Shown: positions 46,165 through 56,558, numbered from the stretch's first letter. The stretch: 64,000 bases of DNA from Stenotrophomonas sp. Ste86 (GCF_024519465.1 NZ_JALJRW010000007.1:62001-126000); one strand, 5' to 3'. Numbers and translations are program-made. Notes: generated by a model from the letters alone, not told the origin.

Positions 46165-47267
46165 AGCTTCACCCGATGCGGTTTGATCTCTATCTCGGCC
46201 GGGCGGTCTTCAGCACCGTGCTGCTGACCTGGGCAGTGCTGGTGGGCCTGGACGTGGTGATGGCGTTCTCCGGCGAGTTCAAGGACGTCGGCAAGGGCAG
46301 CTATACGCTGGGCCATGCGGCGGCGTGGGTGTTGTATACGGTGCCGCGCCGGGCCTACACGTTCTTCCCGACGGCGGCGGTGATCGGCTCGCTGATGGGC
46401 CTGGGCCAGCTGGCGGCAACCTCGGAGCTGACCGCGCTGCGTGCGCTTGGCCTGTCGCGCAAACGCCTGAGTGCCTCGGTGGCGATCGCGCTGTCGTTGC
46501 TGACGGCGGTGATGGTGTTCAGCGGCGAGACGCTGGCGCCGTGGGCGCAGAGCCGGGCCGACGACATCAAGATGAGCGCCAAGTGGGGCAACAGCATGGC
46601 CGTGGCGCGCTATTCGGGCGTGTGGGCGCGCGAGGGCGATACGTTCCTCAATGCCGGCGCGGGCGATGAGCAGTTGCTGCCCGGCGGTGGCACCAAGCTG
46701 GTGCTGCGCGATGTACGGCTGTACAAGATTGGCGAGGACGGGCGGTTGGCCTCGTTGACCTATGCCGGTTCGGCCGAGCATGACAAGGACGGCTGGGTGC
46801 TGAAGAAAGTGCGCCGGGATACGTTCGGCGAGCGCTCGGCGACGCGTGAGACGGTGGAATCCGAACCGTGGAATTCGCGCCTGGATGCGGCGGCCTTGGC
46901 CAGCGGTATTTCCAAGCCGCGCAACCTGACGGCGATGGATCTGCGCACCAGCATCGAGTACCGCAAGCGCAACGGGCTGGATTCGCGCGATTACGAAGAC
47001 ATCTACTGGAGCCGGTGGTTCTATCCGGTGAACGTGCTGGCGTTGTGTCTGGCAGCGGTGCCGTTCGCGTTCGGGTCGCTGCGCAGTGGCGGCATGGGCA
47101 AGCGGCTGTTCCTGGGCATCCTGTTCGCGCTGGGCTTCTGGTTGCTGCAGTTGTTCTTCGGCCGCATGGCCGGTGCGTTGAAGTTCGACTACCGCATCGC
47201 CTACGCGCTGCCGCCGATCGTGATGCTGGCCGTGTCGGGGATGCTGTTCCGGCGCAAGTCGGGGTAA
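46161..47267 (+). CDS. lptG: LPS export ABC transporter permease LptG
   Basis: A permease of 368 residues with the YjgP/YjgQ fold. It shows FDLYLGRAVFSTVLLTWAVL at the N-terminus, GQLAATSELTALRALGLSRKRL (coupling helix), the periplasmic domain at about residues 125-265 and SGGMGKRLFLGILFALGFWLLQ in the last helices. It partners LptF in LPS export. The ATGA overlap indicates coupling. The dedicated glycan locus at the left end of the window would depend on this exporter if it makes O-antigen. Confidence 0.96.
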   Translation: MKLHPMRFDLYLGRAVFSTVLLTWAVLVGLDVVMAFSGEFKDVGKGSYTLGHAAAWVLYTVPRRAYTFFPTAAVIGSLMGLGQLAATSELTALRALGLSRKRLSASVAIALSLLTAVMVFSGETLAPWAQSRADDIKMSAKWGNSMAVARYSGVWAREGDTFLNAGAGDEQLLPGGGTKLVLRDVRLYKIGEDGRLASLTYAGSAEHDKDGWVLKKVRRDTFGERSATRETVESEPWNSRLDAAALASGISKPRNLTAMDLRTSIEYRKRNGLDSRDYEDIYWSRWFYPVNVLALCLAAVPFAFGSLRSGGMGKRLFLGILFALGFWLLQLFFGRMAGALKFDYRIAYALPPIVMLAVSGMLFRRKSG

Positions 47268-47350
47268 TTGAGCGGCTGGAGTTTTGCGTGATCCTGATGG
47301 TTCATGGCTGGCGCCTCCCTGTTATCGCGGGAGAGGGCCAGGTAGCCCCA

Positions 47351-47418
47351 TCCAGGACACGCCGTAAACCCATCCCTGGGGGCTCGTTCACGGCATCCAT
47401 GCCGTGCACGGTCCTGGA
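47351..47418 (+). repeat. Xanthomonad intergenic palindromic repeat, copy 3
   Basis: Outer arms TCCAGGAC / GTCCTGGA (8 bp, perfect) enclose a core starting GACACGCCGTAAACCCATCC, with an inner hairpin ACGGCAT / ATGCCGT. The core is 50 of 58 identical to copy 1 at 33529-33586. Confidence 0.8.
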
Positions 47419-47548
47419 GGGGGCTGCCTGACCCTCTCTGCACGGTTTGTCGTGTGCGGGGAGGAAGAGCGTCGCCCCAGCGCGCCGTATACGCCCCCGA
47501 CCAGCACCAGGCCTGCCGGCACGGAACGACGCGATCGCAGAACGGCCG

Positions 47549-47571
47549 GTAGAGCCACGCCATGCGTGGCT
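47549..47571 (+). repeat. SMAG-like GTAG repeat, single copy
   Basis: GTAG followed by a perfect 8-bp stem AGCCACGC / GCGTGGCT with loop CAT. It lies between the converging lptG and RDD genes. Confidence 0.8.
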
Positions 47572-47645
47572 GCCCTTCGCGCGTCAATCAAATGCCAATG
47601 TCCCCCATGCCGACCCAACAGTCAGCCTCCACGCGTTGCGTGGTT

Positions 47646-48119
47646 TCACCGCTTCGGCAGGCGTCGCACCCGAGTGCCGCTGGCACGGTCGTGCCAGCTC
47701 AGGCGTTGGCGGTCGATCAACGTCCACCACAAACCCAGGCCGCCGAGCAGCAGCGACACGGTGCCGACGCTGTAACGCAGCCACAACTGGCGGCGGGTGG
47801 GGGGCGTTCCAGCGGGCGTGGTCACCTGCAGCCGCCATGGGCGCATGCCCAGGGTCTGGCCACCGCGACGCCAGCTCAACGTGGCGTACAGGCCGGTGAT
47901 GATCCAGCAGCACAGCCAGAGCAGCCATTGCAGGGCGCTGAAGGCCGGGATGTTCTCGCGCTCGGCATGGCCGGTCAGGGTGTAGGCCACGGTGAACACG
48001 GTGCCGACCAGCATCCACAGCGCGAGCGCGGGAAACAGGTCGTAGAGCAGGGCCAGCAGGCGCCACAGCAGCAGCGTGGCGGGGCGGTCGGCGGTTGCGC
48101 TGGGGACGGTGGTGGCCAT
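47646..48119 (-). CDS. RDD-family membrane protein
   Basis: A protein of 157 residues with an RDD domain: [19 protein letters not shown] in the first helix (RDD-type R/D residues partly changed), [18 protein letters not shown], and [22 protein letters not shown] proteins are small membrane proteins, some linked to ion transport; function here is unknown. The ATG at 48119 begins shortly before the first helix. It is divergent from xerD by about 70 bp. Confidence 0.87.
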   Translation of the reverse strand: MATTVPSATADRPATLLLWRLLALLYDLFPALALWMLVGTVFTVAYTLTGHAERENIPAFSALQWLLWLCCWIITGLYATLSWRRGGQTLGMRPWRLQVTTPAGTPPTRRQLWLRYSVGTVSLLLGGLGLWWTLIDRQRLSWHDRASGTRVRRLPKR

Positions 48120-48189
48120 GGGCCGAGCATACCTGCGCGCTGGCGTCGGTTCGATGGCTGCGATGCGCCCGGCTCCGTATGCTGGTGAC

Positions 48190-49167
48190 ATGTCCGATGC
48201 CACTACCCCCGCGCTGCGCCGTCAGTTGGTCCAGCAGCTGCCGCCCTTGCGCGACGACGACAACCTGCTGATCCAGCGCTTCCTCGATGCGATCTGGGCC
48301 GAGCAGGGGCTGGCGCGCGCCAGCCTGGACAGCTACCGGCGCGACCTGGAAGGGCTGGCGCGCTGGCGTGACGGGGCCGGCGGCGGGCTGGCCGCGATCG
48401 ATCGGGCCGGCTTGTTCGATTACCTGGCCTGGCGCGCGCGGCACGGCTGGTCGCCACGCAGCAACGCGCGGCTGCTGTCTGCCTTGCGCGCGTTCTTCGC
48501 CGATGCGCTGCGGCGCGGTCAGCGCAGCGAGGACCCCAGCGCGCTGCTGGACCCGCCGCGGTTGCCGCGGCTGCTGCCCAAGGCGCTGGCCGAAAACCAG
48601 ATCGACGCGCTGCTGGATGCGCCGGATATCGCCTCCCCGCTGGGCCTGCGCGACCGGGCGATGCTGGAGCTGATGTACGCCGCCGGGCTGCGCGTGAGCG
48701 AGCTGGTGGAACTGCCGGCCAACGCGGTCAACCTGCGGCAGGGCGTGCTGCGGGTGACCGGCAAGGGCAGCAAGGAGCGCCTGGTGCCGCTGGGCGAGGA
48801 ATCCCAGCACTGGCTGGAGCGCTACCTGGCCGAATCGCGCCCGCAGCTGGCCGGCAAGCGCACGGTGCCAGGCGGTGCGGACGGGTCGGTGCCGATGTTC
48901 GTGGCCCCCTCGCTGCAGCCGCTCAGCCGCCAGCAGTTCTGGGCACTGGTGAAGAAGTACGCGGTGCTGGCCGGGATCGATCCGGTCCGGATCAGCCCGC
49001 ACGGGCTGCGCCATAGCTTTGCCACCCACCTGCTCAACCGGGGCGCGGACCTGCGCGCGCTGCAGATGCTGCTGGGCCACAGTTCGCTGTCCACCACCCA
49101 GATCTACACCCTGGTGGCGCGCGAACACCTGCAGAAACTGCACGCCAGGCACCATCCGCGCGGCTGA
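48190..49167 (+). CDS. xerD: Site-specific tyrosine recombinase XerD
   Basis: A recombinase of 325 residues. The N-terminal SAM-like core-binding domain includes [23 protein letters not shown]. Catalytic residues are visible in [12 protein letters not shown] (Arg), [12 protein letters not shown] (Lys), [20 protein letters not shown] (His, Arg), [13 protein letters not shown] (His and nucleophile Tyr). It acts with XerC at dif to resolve chromosome dimers. The ATG at 48190 gives the family N-terminus. Confidence 0.96.
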   Translation: MSDATTPALRRQLVQQLPPLRDDDNLLIQRFLDAIWAEQGLARASLDSYRRDLEGLARWRDGAGGGLAAIDRAGLFDYLAWRARHGWSPRSNARLLSALRAFFADALRRGQRSEDPSALLDPPRLPRLLPKALAENQIDALLDAPDIASPLGLRDRAMLELMYAAGLRVSELVELPANAVNLRQGVLRVTGKGSKERLVPLGEESQHWLERYLAESRPQLAGKRTVPGGADGSVPMFVAPSLQPLSRQQFWALVKKYAVLAGIDPVRISPHGLRHSFATHLLNRGADLRALQMLLGHSSLSTTQIYTLVAREHLQKLHARHHPRG

Positions 49168-49278
49168 GGTGGTGGCGGCGCGGCAGCTGACGCCGGTCAC
49201 TGTTCCACTGCGGTCCAGCTGCGGGTGTGGGCGGCTGTGCGAGAATCAGCGCCATCTTCTTTGTCCCCGGATCGCTCG

Positions 49279-50073
49279 ATGCTCCGTGTTGCCATTGCCG
49301 CGCTCCTCGGCGCGCTCAGCCTGACTGCCTGCGCGCAGCAGCCCTCCGCTCCGGCCGCCAGCAAGGGCGCGTCGGCCCCGGCCAGTGCGGCGGCCCCGGC
49401 CGACGGCAACGCCGACCAGCGCGTGCGCAAGGCGCTGCAGCAGCTGGACCCCAAGTTCACCCCGGACTACATCGGCGCGGCGCCGTTCCCGGGCTTCCGC
49501 GAGGTGCTGGTGGGCGGGCAGGTGCTGTATGTGACCGACGACGGCCGCTACCTGATGCAGTCCCAGCCGTACGACATCCAGAACAAGGCGCCGGTCAGCA
49601 GCGCCGGCCTGCTCAGCTACCGCCAGAAGCTGCTGGCGAAGGTGCCGCAGAGCGAGCGCATCGTGTTCGCCGCGCCCAACGCCAAGTACACCATCAGTGT
49701 GTTCACCGATATTGAGTGCGGCTACTGCCGCAAGCTGCACCAGGACATCGCCGAGCTCAACCGCAACGGCATCAGCGTGGAATACCTCGCCTTCCCGCGC
49801 ATGGGCCTGGGCAGCCAGGACTACACCGACATGATCTCGGTGTGGTGCGCGGCCGATCGCAAGCAGGCGCTGACCGCGGCCAAGACCGGCAAGCCGGTCA
49901 CGCCGAAGAACTGCACCAATCCGGTGGCCATGCAGTACACGTTGGGCCAGCAGATGGGCGTCAACGGCACCCCGGCGATCTTTGCGCCCGATGGCACCCA
50001 GCTCGGCGGCTACGTGCCGCCGGCACAGCTGAAGGCCGCGCTGGAGCGGATCACCGCCGGCGGCAGCCGCTGA
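49279..50073 (+). CDS. dsbC: Disulfide isomerase DsbC-like lipoprotein
   Basis: A thioredoxin-fold protein of 264 residues. The dimerisation domain has GAAPFPGFREVLVGGQVLYVTDDGRYL (about residues 70-96), and the catalytic domain has FTDIECGYCRKLHQDI (CxxC) and the cis-proline segment GVNGTPAIFAPDG. It should isomerise wrong disulfides in the periplasm. The signal peptide ends with a lipobox-like LTAC followed by an Ala/Pro/Ser-rich linker, so it may be lipid-anchored. The ATG at 49279 begins the signal peptide. It follows xerD by 111 bp. Confidence 0.94.
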   Translation: MLRVAIAALLGALSLTACAQQPSAPAASKGASAPASAAAPADGNADQRVRKALQQLDPKFTPDYIGAAPFPGFREVLVGGQVLYVTDDGRYLMQSQPYDIQNKAPVSSAGLLSYRQKLLAKVPQSERIVFAAPNAKYTISVFTDIECGYCRKLHQDIAELNRNGISVEYLAFPRMGLGSQDYTDMISVWCAADRKQALTAAKTGKPVTPKNCTNPVAMQYTLGQQMGVNGTPAIFAPDGTQLGGYVPPAQLKAALERITAGGSR

Positions 50074-50080
50074 AACAAAC

Positions 50081-50105
50081 AACGCCCCGGCATCGCCGGG
50101 GCGTT
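50081..50105. terminator. Shared terminator between dsbC and the chitinase gene
   Basis: A perfect 11-bp stem AACGCCCCGGC / GCCGGGGCGTT with a three-base loop, 8 bp after the dsbC stop. T-rich flanks are weak on both sides (GTTG and AAACAAAC complement). Confidence 0.75.
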
Positions 50106-50144
50106 GTTGCAAGGGGGCATGCCCGACCGTGGGTCGGTTCCCCG

Positions 50145-52256
50145 TCAGTTCAACCCGTCGCGGATCGCCTTGGTCAACGTGCCCTGGGCGTCATCCCCGC
50201 TGAACTCCCAGAAGAACGCGCCGCCCAGTCCCTGGGTTTTGACGTAGCCCATCTTCTCGGTGACCATCGCCGGAGTGTCGAAGCTCCAGAACGTGGTGCC
50301 GTTGGAGATCCACGTGGCCTTGGCGACGCTGTCGGTGTAGCCCGGCCAGGCCAGGTTCTTGAGCACCTTCCAGTCTTCGATGCCGGCCTCATACGTGCCC
50401 GGCGCGGCGCCGCTGGCGCTCTTGTACAGGCCGTTGTTGCCGCTGGCCACGCCGGTCCAGCCGCGCCCGTAGTAGCCGATGCCCAGGTTCAACTTGGACG
50501 CCGGCACGCCGCGGCTGAGGAAGGCCTCCATCGCATCGTTGCTGTTGTAGAGCTTCTGGTCGCCGGTGGACGGATCGGCCGGTGAGTCGAACAGCGCCGA
50601 GTGATGGTTGGTCTGCGGATCCCACGCACCGTGGAAGTCGTAAGTCATCACGTTGATGAAGTCCAGGTACGGGTGGTACGCGGCCGGGTCGGTCACGCGC
50701 ACCTTGTCGATGCCCGCACCCACCGCCACCGTCAGCAACAGCCCCGGGCGCACCGCATCGAGCTGGCGGCGGAACTCGGCCAGCAGCGCGGTGTAGTTGG
50801 CGTTGTCGGCCGGGGTGCCGCAGCTCAGCCCGCAGGCCACCGGATACTCCCAGTCGATGTCGATGCCATCGAACACACCGGCCGCCGCGCCCACGCCACC
50901 GGCGCCGTCGGTGACCGGCAGGTTGCCCTTGATGTAGGCATCGATGCACGAGGCGACGAAGGCCTGGCGGTTGGCGGGCTGCGCCGCGCTGGAGAACCCG
51001 CGCGACCAGGTCCAGCCGCCCAGCGAGATCAGCACCTTTACGTTCGGGTGCTTGGCCTTGAGCTGCTTGAGCTGGTTCCAGTTGCCGCGCAGCGGCTGGT
51101 CCCAGGTATCGGCGCCACCGCTCACGCTCTCGCCGGCACCAAAGGCCTTGGTGTAATCGGCGAAGGCATCGCCGCCCACCCCCGTGTTCGGGTCCGAGGC
51201 CTGGGTCACGCCGACTTCGCAGCGGTTGTTGCGCACGTTGCCGAAGGCGTAGTTGATGTGGGTCAGGCGCGCGGCCGAGCCGCTGGTGTCGATGTTCTTG
51301 ACCCGGTAATTGCGCCCGTAGATGCCCCACTGGGTGAAGTACCCGATCACCCGCTTGCTGCCGCCGCCGCCGCCGCCGGCCGCGGTGGTCACACTGATCG
51401 AGCCGCTCTGCGCCGAGGCGTTGCCGGCGTTGTCGCGGGCGCGCACGGTGTAGGTGTAGGCGGTGCTGGCGGTGAGTCCGCCGTCGGTGTACTGGGTGGC
51501 GCTGGGCGAGCCGACCAGGCTGCCGTTGCGGTACACGTCGTAGCCGGCCACGCCGCTGCCGCCGCTGTTGTCGGTGGCCGCGCTCCAGGCCAGGTTGACC
51601 GTGGTGGCGGTTTTGGAGGGCGAGGCCAGGCCACCGGGCACGCTCGGCGGGGTGGTGTCGTTGCTGGCGGCAGTGACGGTCACGCTGACCGTGGTGGAGG
51701 AAGTCACCGCGTTGTTGTTGTCGGTGGCCACCGCCTTGAAGGTGTGGCTGCCGGCGCTCGCGTTGGCCCAGGTCACGCTGTACGGCGCGCTGGTGTCGAT
51801 GCCCAGCGAGGTGCCGCCGCGGAAGAACTCGACCTTGCTGACGCTGCCGTCGGTGTCACTGGCGTTGGCACTGACGGTGATGCTGCTGCCGGCGGTGAAG
51901 CTGGCGCCCGCGGCGGGCGAGGTCAGGCTGACGCTGGGCGGCTGGTTGCTGCCACTGCCATCGCAGGCGCCCAGGTTGGTGTAGTAGGGCGCGCCAGCGG
52001 GGTGGTCGGGCGGGGCGTTCCAGATGTCCTGGTTGGCCCGGTACAGCACGCCGCCCTTCTGCAGGGTGGTGCCGGACAGGTAGATCACCGCCGGGTTCCA
52101 TTCCGGGGCCCCGGTACAGTTCGCGGCCAGCGCCAGGGTGGGGGTGGTGGTCGCGGCGGCTGCAGCCAGGGCCAGGGCCAGCAGCCAGCGTTTGCGGCGG
52201 CCTGCCGCAAGGGAGGATATCGATGTCACCGCACTGCGCATCATCGGGTCAGGCAT
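50145..52256 (-). CDS. Secreted multidomain GH18 chitinase
   Basis: A protein of 703 residues. A signal peptide (about residues 1-45, ending LALAANC) is followed by a chitin-binding CBM5/12-like module (WNPAVIYLSGTTLQKGGVLYRANQDIW region). Then come an Ig-like domain (about 105-195), a fibronectin type III domain (about 205-290) and a Gly-rich linker. The GH18 catalytic domain spans about 300-703, with SLGGWTWS and the catalytic motif DGIDIDWEYP (glutamate acid/base). MTYDFHGAW is the third family motif. GGAG lies seven bases before the ATG. A LacI-type operator lies about 140 bp upstream. Confidence 0.95.
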   Translation of the reverse strand: MPDPMMRSAVTSISSLAAGRRKRWLLALALAAAAATTTPTLALAANCTGAPEWNPAVIYLSGTTLQKGGVLYRANQDIWNAPPDHPAGAPYYTNLGACDGSGSNQPPSVSLTSPAAGASFTAGSSITVSANASDTDGSVSKVEFFRGGTSLGIDTSAPYSVTWANASAGSHTFKAVATDNNNAVTSSTTVSVTVTAASNDTTPPSVPGGLASPSKTATTVNLAWSAATDNSGGSGVAGYDVYRNGSLVGSPSATQYTDGGLTASTAYTYTVRARDNAGNASAQSGSISVTTAAGGGGGGSKRVIGYFTQWGIYGRNYRVKNIDTSGSAARLTHINYAFGNVRNNRCEVGVTQASDPNTGVGGDAFADYTKAFGAGESVSGGADTWDQPLRGNWNQLKQLKAKHPNVKVLISLGGWTWSRGFSSAAQPANRQAFVASCIDAYIKGNLPVTDGAGGVGAAAGVFDGIDIDWEYPVACGLSCGTPADNANYTALLAEFRRQLDAVRPGLLLTVAVGAGIDKVRVTDPAAYHPYLDFINVMTYDFHGAWDPQTNHHSALFDSPADPSTGDQKLYNSNDAMEAFLSRGVPASKLNLGIGYYGRGWTGVASGNNGLYKSASGAAPGTYEAGIEDWKVLKNLAWPGYTDSVAKATWISNGTTFWSFDTPAMVTEKMGYVKTQGLGGAFFWEFSGDDAQGTLTKAIRDGLN

Positions 52257-52395
52257 GGTCTTACTCCGATCTAGTGATGGGCGCGGGCCGCCGGGTGGGG
52301 CGGCCCGCGTGCAGCAGGTCCGGGCGCCGGGGAGAGGCCGGCAACAGCAGTGGGGGCGGACGAGGACCTGGCCGCAAAGCAGGCCAGCCAGGTGG

Positions 52396-52409
52396 TGATA
52401 ACGTTGTCA
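52396..52409. promoter_or_regulatory. Putative NagQ/NagR-like (LacI-family) operator upstream of chitinase
   Basis: TGATAACGTTGTCA, a 14-bp dyad with one mismatch between half-sites. Read on the minus strand it is TGACAACGTTATCA. It fits at 13 of 14 positions the palindrome TGACARCGYTGTCA that I recall for LacI-type N-acetylglucosamine regulators in gammaproteobacteria. It lies 140 bp upstream of the chitinase start and about 140 bp upstream of purL; chitin relevance points to the chitinase. Confidence 0.55.
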
Positions 52410-52507
52410 TGCATTCCGCCAGCAATCCGTGAACCAGCGCATGGTTCGGCCGTGAAGGCCTACGGGCGGCGGTCAGCGGTCGGGGCGGCCGCGGCGGTGG
52501 ACTTGGG

Positions 52508-52513
52508 TACAAT
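52508..52513 (+). promoter_or_regulatory. Possible -10 box of purL
   Basis: TACAAT after GGG, 34 bp before the first purL ATG. There is no clear -35 box at 17 bp in this very GC-rich stretch. Confidence 0.35.
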
Positions 52514-52546
52514 AGTGGGCCCGTTTCCAACCACGGTTCCCCGGAC

Positions 52547-55500
52547 ATGATGGTCCTCGAGGGCGCATCCGCCCTTTCGCCGTTCCGCCGCGAACGTCTT
52601 GAATCCCGCCTGCAGTCCCTGGCCACCGATCTGCGCATCACCGGTGCCTGGCATGTCTACTTCATCCAGACCGAGGGCGATGCGGCCCCGGACCCGGTGA
52701 TCCTGAGCCGGATCCTGGAGGCCCAGCCGGACCTGGCGGGGCGTGAAGACGGCGCGGTATCGCGCTTCGTGGTGCCGCGCCTGGGCACGCTGTCGCCGTG
52801 GTCGAGCAAGGCCACCGAACTGGTGCGTGGTGCCGGGCAGCCGATCCGACGGGTCGAACGTGGCCTGCGCATCGACCTGGCCGGCTGGCCGGCCGATGCC
52901 GCCGCGCAGGAAGCGGTGATCCGCGCCCTGCACGACCCGATGACCCAGTCCGTACTGGCCCAGGCCGAACAGGCGCAGGCGCTGTTCAGCGCGCCGGCCC
53001 GTGGCGAACTGGAGCGGATCGCGCTGGAGGACCTGGAAGCGGCCAACCGCCGCCTCGGCCTGGCCATGGCCCAGGACGAGATCGACTACCTGCGCCAGCG
53101 CTTCGGCGAGTTGGGCCGCACGCCGTCGGACGTCGAACTGATGATGTTCGCGCAGGCCAATTCCGAGCACTGCCGGCACAAGATCTTCAATGCCAGCTGG
53201 ACCATCGACGGCGCCGACCAGTCGCATTCGCTGTTCCGGATGATCAAGAACACCCACCAGCAGACCCCGCAGCACACGTTGAGCGCGTACAGCGACAACG
53301 CCGCGGTGGTCGCCGGTTTCCCGGCGTCACGCTATCGCCCGGACCCGGCCAGCGGCGAGTACCGCAGCGAAGCGGTGGTCGATTCGGCGTTCTGCATCAA
53401 GGTCGAAACGCACAACCACCCGACCGCGATCGCCCCGTTCCCGGGTGCGGCCACCGGTGCGGGCGGTGAGATCCGCGACGAAGGCGCCACCGGCCGCGGC
53501 GGCAAGCCCAAGGCCGGCCTGACCGGCTTCTCGGTCTCGCACCTTCGCATCCCGACGCTGCCGCAGCCGTGGGAAGCGCCGCGTGCGCTCAACCCGCGCA
53601 TGGCCCCGGCGCTGGACATCATGCTGGACGGCCCGCTCGGCGGCGCCGCGTTCAACAATGAATTCGGCCGCCCGAACCTGCTCGGCTATTTCCGCAGCTT
53701 CGAGCTGCCCGAAGGGCAGGGCCTGACCCGCGCCTACGACAAGCCGATCATGCTCGCCGGTGGGCTCGGTGCGATCGACCAGAACCAGGTCGAGAAGCTG
53801 CGCCTGCAGCCGGGCGATGCGGTGATCGTGCTCGGTGGCCCGGCGATGCTGATCGGCCTCGGCGGCGGTGCCGCCAGCTCGGTGGCGTCGGGTGAGAGCG
53901 CCGAAGACCTCGATTTTGCCAGCGTGCAGCGCGACAACCCGGAAATGGAGCGTCGCTGCCAGGAAGTGATCGACCGCTGCGTCGCGCTCGGCCTGGACAA
54001 CCCGATCCGCTGGTTCCATGACGTCGGTGCCGGCGGCCTGTCCAACGCGATCCCGGAACTGCTGCACGACTCCGGCGTGGGCGGCGTGATCGACCTGGGC
54101 AAGGTGCCCACCGACGATCCGTCGCTGTCGCCGATGCAGCTGTGGTGCAACGAATCGCAGGAGCGCTACGTGCTCGGCGTACCGCAGGCGCGCCTGGCCG
54201 AATTTGCCGCGCTGTGCGCGCGCGAGCGCTGCCCGTTCGCCGCGGTTGGCGTGGCCACCGCCGAAGAACGCCTGGTCGTGGCCTACGGCGCGACCGTGGG
54301 CAATACGCCGGCCGATGCGCCGATCGACCTGCCGATGGACGTGCTGTTCGGCAAGGCACCGAAGATGCACCGCGATGCCACGCACCCGCCGGCACCGCGC
54401 TGGCCGGCGTTGAAGACCGCCGGGCTGGACCTGCATGAAGCCGGCCTGCGCGTCCTCGCGCACCCGTCGGTGGCGTCCAAGAATTTCCTGGTCACCATCG
54501 GCGACCGCAGCGTTGGCGGGCTGACCGCGCGCGAACAGATGATCGGCCCATGGCAGCTGCCGTTGGCCGATGTGGCCATCACCCTGGCTGGTTTCGATAC
54601 CGTCGCCGGTGAGGCGATGGCGATCGGCGAGCGCACTCCGTTGGCCCTGCTCAATGCGGCCGCATCGGCGCGCATGGCGGTGGGCGAAGCGATCACCAAC
54701 CTGTGCGCCGCCCCGGTGGACGCGCTGGACACGGTGAAGCTGTCGGCCAACTGGATGGCGGCGGCCGGCCACGAAGGCGAAGACGCGCTGCTGTACGACG
54801 CAGTGCGCGCGGTGGGCATGGAACTGTGCCCGCAGCTGGACCTGAGCATTCCGGTCGGCAAGGATTCGCTGTCGATGCAGGCCCAGTGGCAGGCCGATGG
54901 CCAGGCGCACAAGTCGGTGTCGCCGGTGTCGCTGGTGATCACCGCCTTTGCGCCTGTCGCCGACGCCAGCGCACAGCTGACCCCGCTGCTCGACCGCGAC
55001 ACCGACAGCGAGTTGTGGCTGATCGGCCTGGGCGCCGGCAAGCAGCGCCTGGGCGGTTCGATCCTGGCCCAGGTGCATGCCGACCACAGCGCCCTGCCGG
55101 CCTTCGCCGGGGCGGCGCCGGACCTGGACGATGCACAGCGCCTGCGTGCGTTCTTCGAACTGATCCGCGATGCGCGCCAGTCCGGCCTGCTGCTGGCCTA
55201 CCACGACCGCAGCGATGGCGGCGCGTTTGCCGCGCTGTGCGAAATGGCCTTCGCCTCGCGCCTGGGCCTGGACATCACCTTGGATGCCTGGGGCGATGAT
55301 CCGTTCCGCAGCCTGTTCAATGAAGAACTGGGGGCGGTGGTGCAGATCGCCCGGGAAGACCGCGCGGCCTTTGCCGACCTGGTCGAGCGGCATGCGCTGA
55401 CCGAATGCGCCCAGCGCATCGCGCGCCCGACCACCGCCCCGGTGGTGCGGGTGTCGCTGCAGGGCGAGAGCTTGGTGGAGTGGCGCTGGGAAGCGCTGTT

Positions 55501-56482
55501 CGATGCCTGGTGGTCGGTCACCCACGCCATGCAGAAGCTGCGCGACAACCCGGACAGCGCCGACCAGGAGCGTGCGATCGCGCGCAACTTCAACGCGCCG
55601 GGCCTGAAGCCGAAACTCAGCTTCGACATCAATGAAGATGTGGCAGCGCCGTACATGGATGTACCCGTGTCGCGGGCGCAGGATGCGCAGGGGCGACCGC
55701 CCTTCATCAACACCGGCGCGCGTCCGCGCGTGGCGGTGCTGCGCGAGCAGGGCGTCAACGGCCAGATCGAGATGGCCAACATCTTCGAGCGTGCCGGTTT
55801 CAGCGCGTATGACGTGCACATGAGCGACCTGATCGAAGGCCGCGTCGCGTTGTCCGACTTCACCGGCCTGGTTGCCTGTGGCGGCTTCAGTTACGGCGAC
55901 GTGCTCGGCGCCGGTCGTGGCTGGGCCACCTCGGTACTGGAGCGCAGCGCGCTGCGCGATGCCTTCGCCGGCTTCTTCGCACGCCAGGACAGCTTCGCGC
56001 TGGGCGTATGCAACGGCTGCCAGATGATGAGCCAACTCAAGGACATCATCCCCGGTGCCGAGCACTGGCCGCAGTTCCGCCGCAACCGCAGCGAGCAGTT
56101 CGAAGCCCGTACCGCGCTGCTGGAAGTGGTGGAATCGCCGTCGATCCTGCTGCGCGGCATGGCCGGCTCGCGCTTGCCCGTGGCCGTGGCCCACGGTGAA
56201 GGCCAGGCGGTATTCGCCACGGCCGTGGACCAGGCCGCGGCGCGCGTTGCATTGCGCTACGTGGATGGCGATGGCAACGTGGCCACCCAGTACCCGCTCA
56301 ATCCGAACGGTTCGCCGGACGGCATCACCGGCCTGACCAACACCGACGGTCGGGTCACCATCATGATGCCGCATCCCGAACGCACCCCGCGCGCACTCAA
56401 CCTGAGCTGGCGTCCAAGCGAATGGCAGGGCGATTCCCCATGGCTGCGCATGTTCCGGAACGCACGCGTATGGTGCGGCTGA
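52547..56482 (+). CDS. purL: Phosphoribosylformylglycinamidine synthase
   Basis: The large single-chain enzyme of proteobacterial purine synthesis, 1,311 residues. It uses ATP and glutamine to convert FGAR to FGAM. Visible parts include [34 protein letters not shown] (ATP site), [14 protein letters not shown], and [19 protein letters not shown]. The C-terminal glutaminase domain has the cysteine in [13 protein letters not shown] and the His/Glu region MPHPERTPR. Two adjacent ATGs (52547 and 52550) are equally possible. A strong terminator follows. Confidence 0.97.
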   Translation: MMVLEGASALSPFRRERLESRLQSLATDLRITGAWHVYFIQTEGDAAPDPVILSRILEAQPDLAGREDGAVSRFVVPRLGTLSPWSSKATELVRGAGQPIRRVERGLRIDLAGWPADAAAQEAVIRALHDPMTQSVLAQAEQAQALFSAPARGELERIALEDLEAANRRLGLAMAQDEIDYLRQRFGELGRTPSDVELMMFAQANSEHCRHKIFNASWTIDGADQSHSLFRMIKNTHQQTPQHTLSAYSDNAAVVAGFPASRYRPDPASGEYRSEAVVDSAFCIKVETHNHPTAIAPFPGAATGAGGEIRDEGATGRGGKPKAGLTGFSVSHLRIPTLPQPWEAPRALNPRMAPALDIMLDGPLGGAAFNNEFGRPNLLGYFRSFELPEGQGLTRAYDKPIMLAGGLGAIDQNQVEKLRLQPGDAVIVLGGPAMLIGLGGGAASSVASGESAEDLDFASVQRDNPEMERRCQEVIDRCVALGLDNPIRWFHDVGAGGLSNAIPELLHDSGVGGVIDLGKVPTDDPSLSPMQLWCNESQERYVLGVPQARLAEFAALCARERCPFAAVGVATAEERLVVAYGATVGNTPADAPIDLPMDVLFGKAPKMHRDATHPPAPRWPALKTAGLDLHEAGLRVLAHPSVASKNFLVTIGDRSVGGLTAREQMIGPWQLPLADVAITLAGFDTVAGEAMAIGERTPLALLNAAASARMAVGEAITNLCAAPVDALDTVKLSANWMAAAGHEGEDALLYDAVRAVGMELCPQLDLSIPVGKDSLSMQAQWQADGQAHKSVSPVSLVITAFAPVADASAQLTPLLDRDTDSELWLIGLGAGKQRLGGSILAQVHADHSALPAFAGAAPDLDDAQRLRAFFELIRDARQSGLLLAYHDRSDGGAFAALCEMAFASRLGLDITLDAWGDDPFRSLFNEELGAVVQIAREDRAAFADLVERHALTECAQRIARPTTAPVVRVSLQGESLVEWRWEALFDAWWSVTHAMQKLRDNPDSADQERAIARNFNAPGLKPKLSFDINEDVAAPYMDVPVSRAQDAQGRPPFINTGARPRVAVLREQGVNGQIEMANIFERAGFSAYDVHMSDLIEGRVALSDFTGLVACGGFSYGDVLGAGRGWATSVLERSALRDAFAGFFARQDSFALGVCNGCQMMSQLKDIIPGAEHWPQFRRNRSEQFEARTALLEVVESPSILLRGMAGSRLPVAVAHGEGQAVFATAVDQAAARVALRYVDGDGNVATQYPLNPNGSPDGITGLTNTDGRVTIMMPHPERTPRALNLSWRPSEWQGDSPWLRMFRNARVWCG

Positions 56483-56524
56483 TACTGCGCACGCGCCTGT
56501 TGTCGATGCGGTGAAAGCCGCGTG

Positions 56525-56558
56525 AAGAAACCGCCGGCACTCCCGGCGGTTTCTTTTT
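56525..56558 (+). terminator. Terminator of purL
   Basis: A perfect 13-bp stem AAGAAACCGCCGG / CCGGCGGTTTCTT with five-base loop, followed by further T residues, 43 bp after the purL stop. Confidence 0.93.

Larger units (their letters stand above)
47268..47645. other. 378-bp convergent intergenic region with two repeat types
   Basis: The gap between lptG and the RDD gene has one long palindromic repeat (47351-47418), one SMAG-like element (47549-47571) and a small hairpin CCACGC / GCGTGG near 47627-47641. No gene is supported here. Confidence 0.75.

Noticed and set aside
50601..52274. Plus-strand open frame of 557 codons
   Set aside because: Antisense to the chitinase gene; Gly/Val/Ala-rich with no recognisable domain.
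53327..56374. Minus-strand open frame of 1,015 codons
   Set aside because: It is antisense to purL and has the His/Arg/Gln-rich composition of a GC-driven shadow frame.
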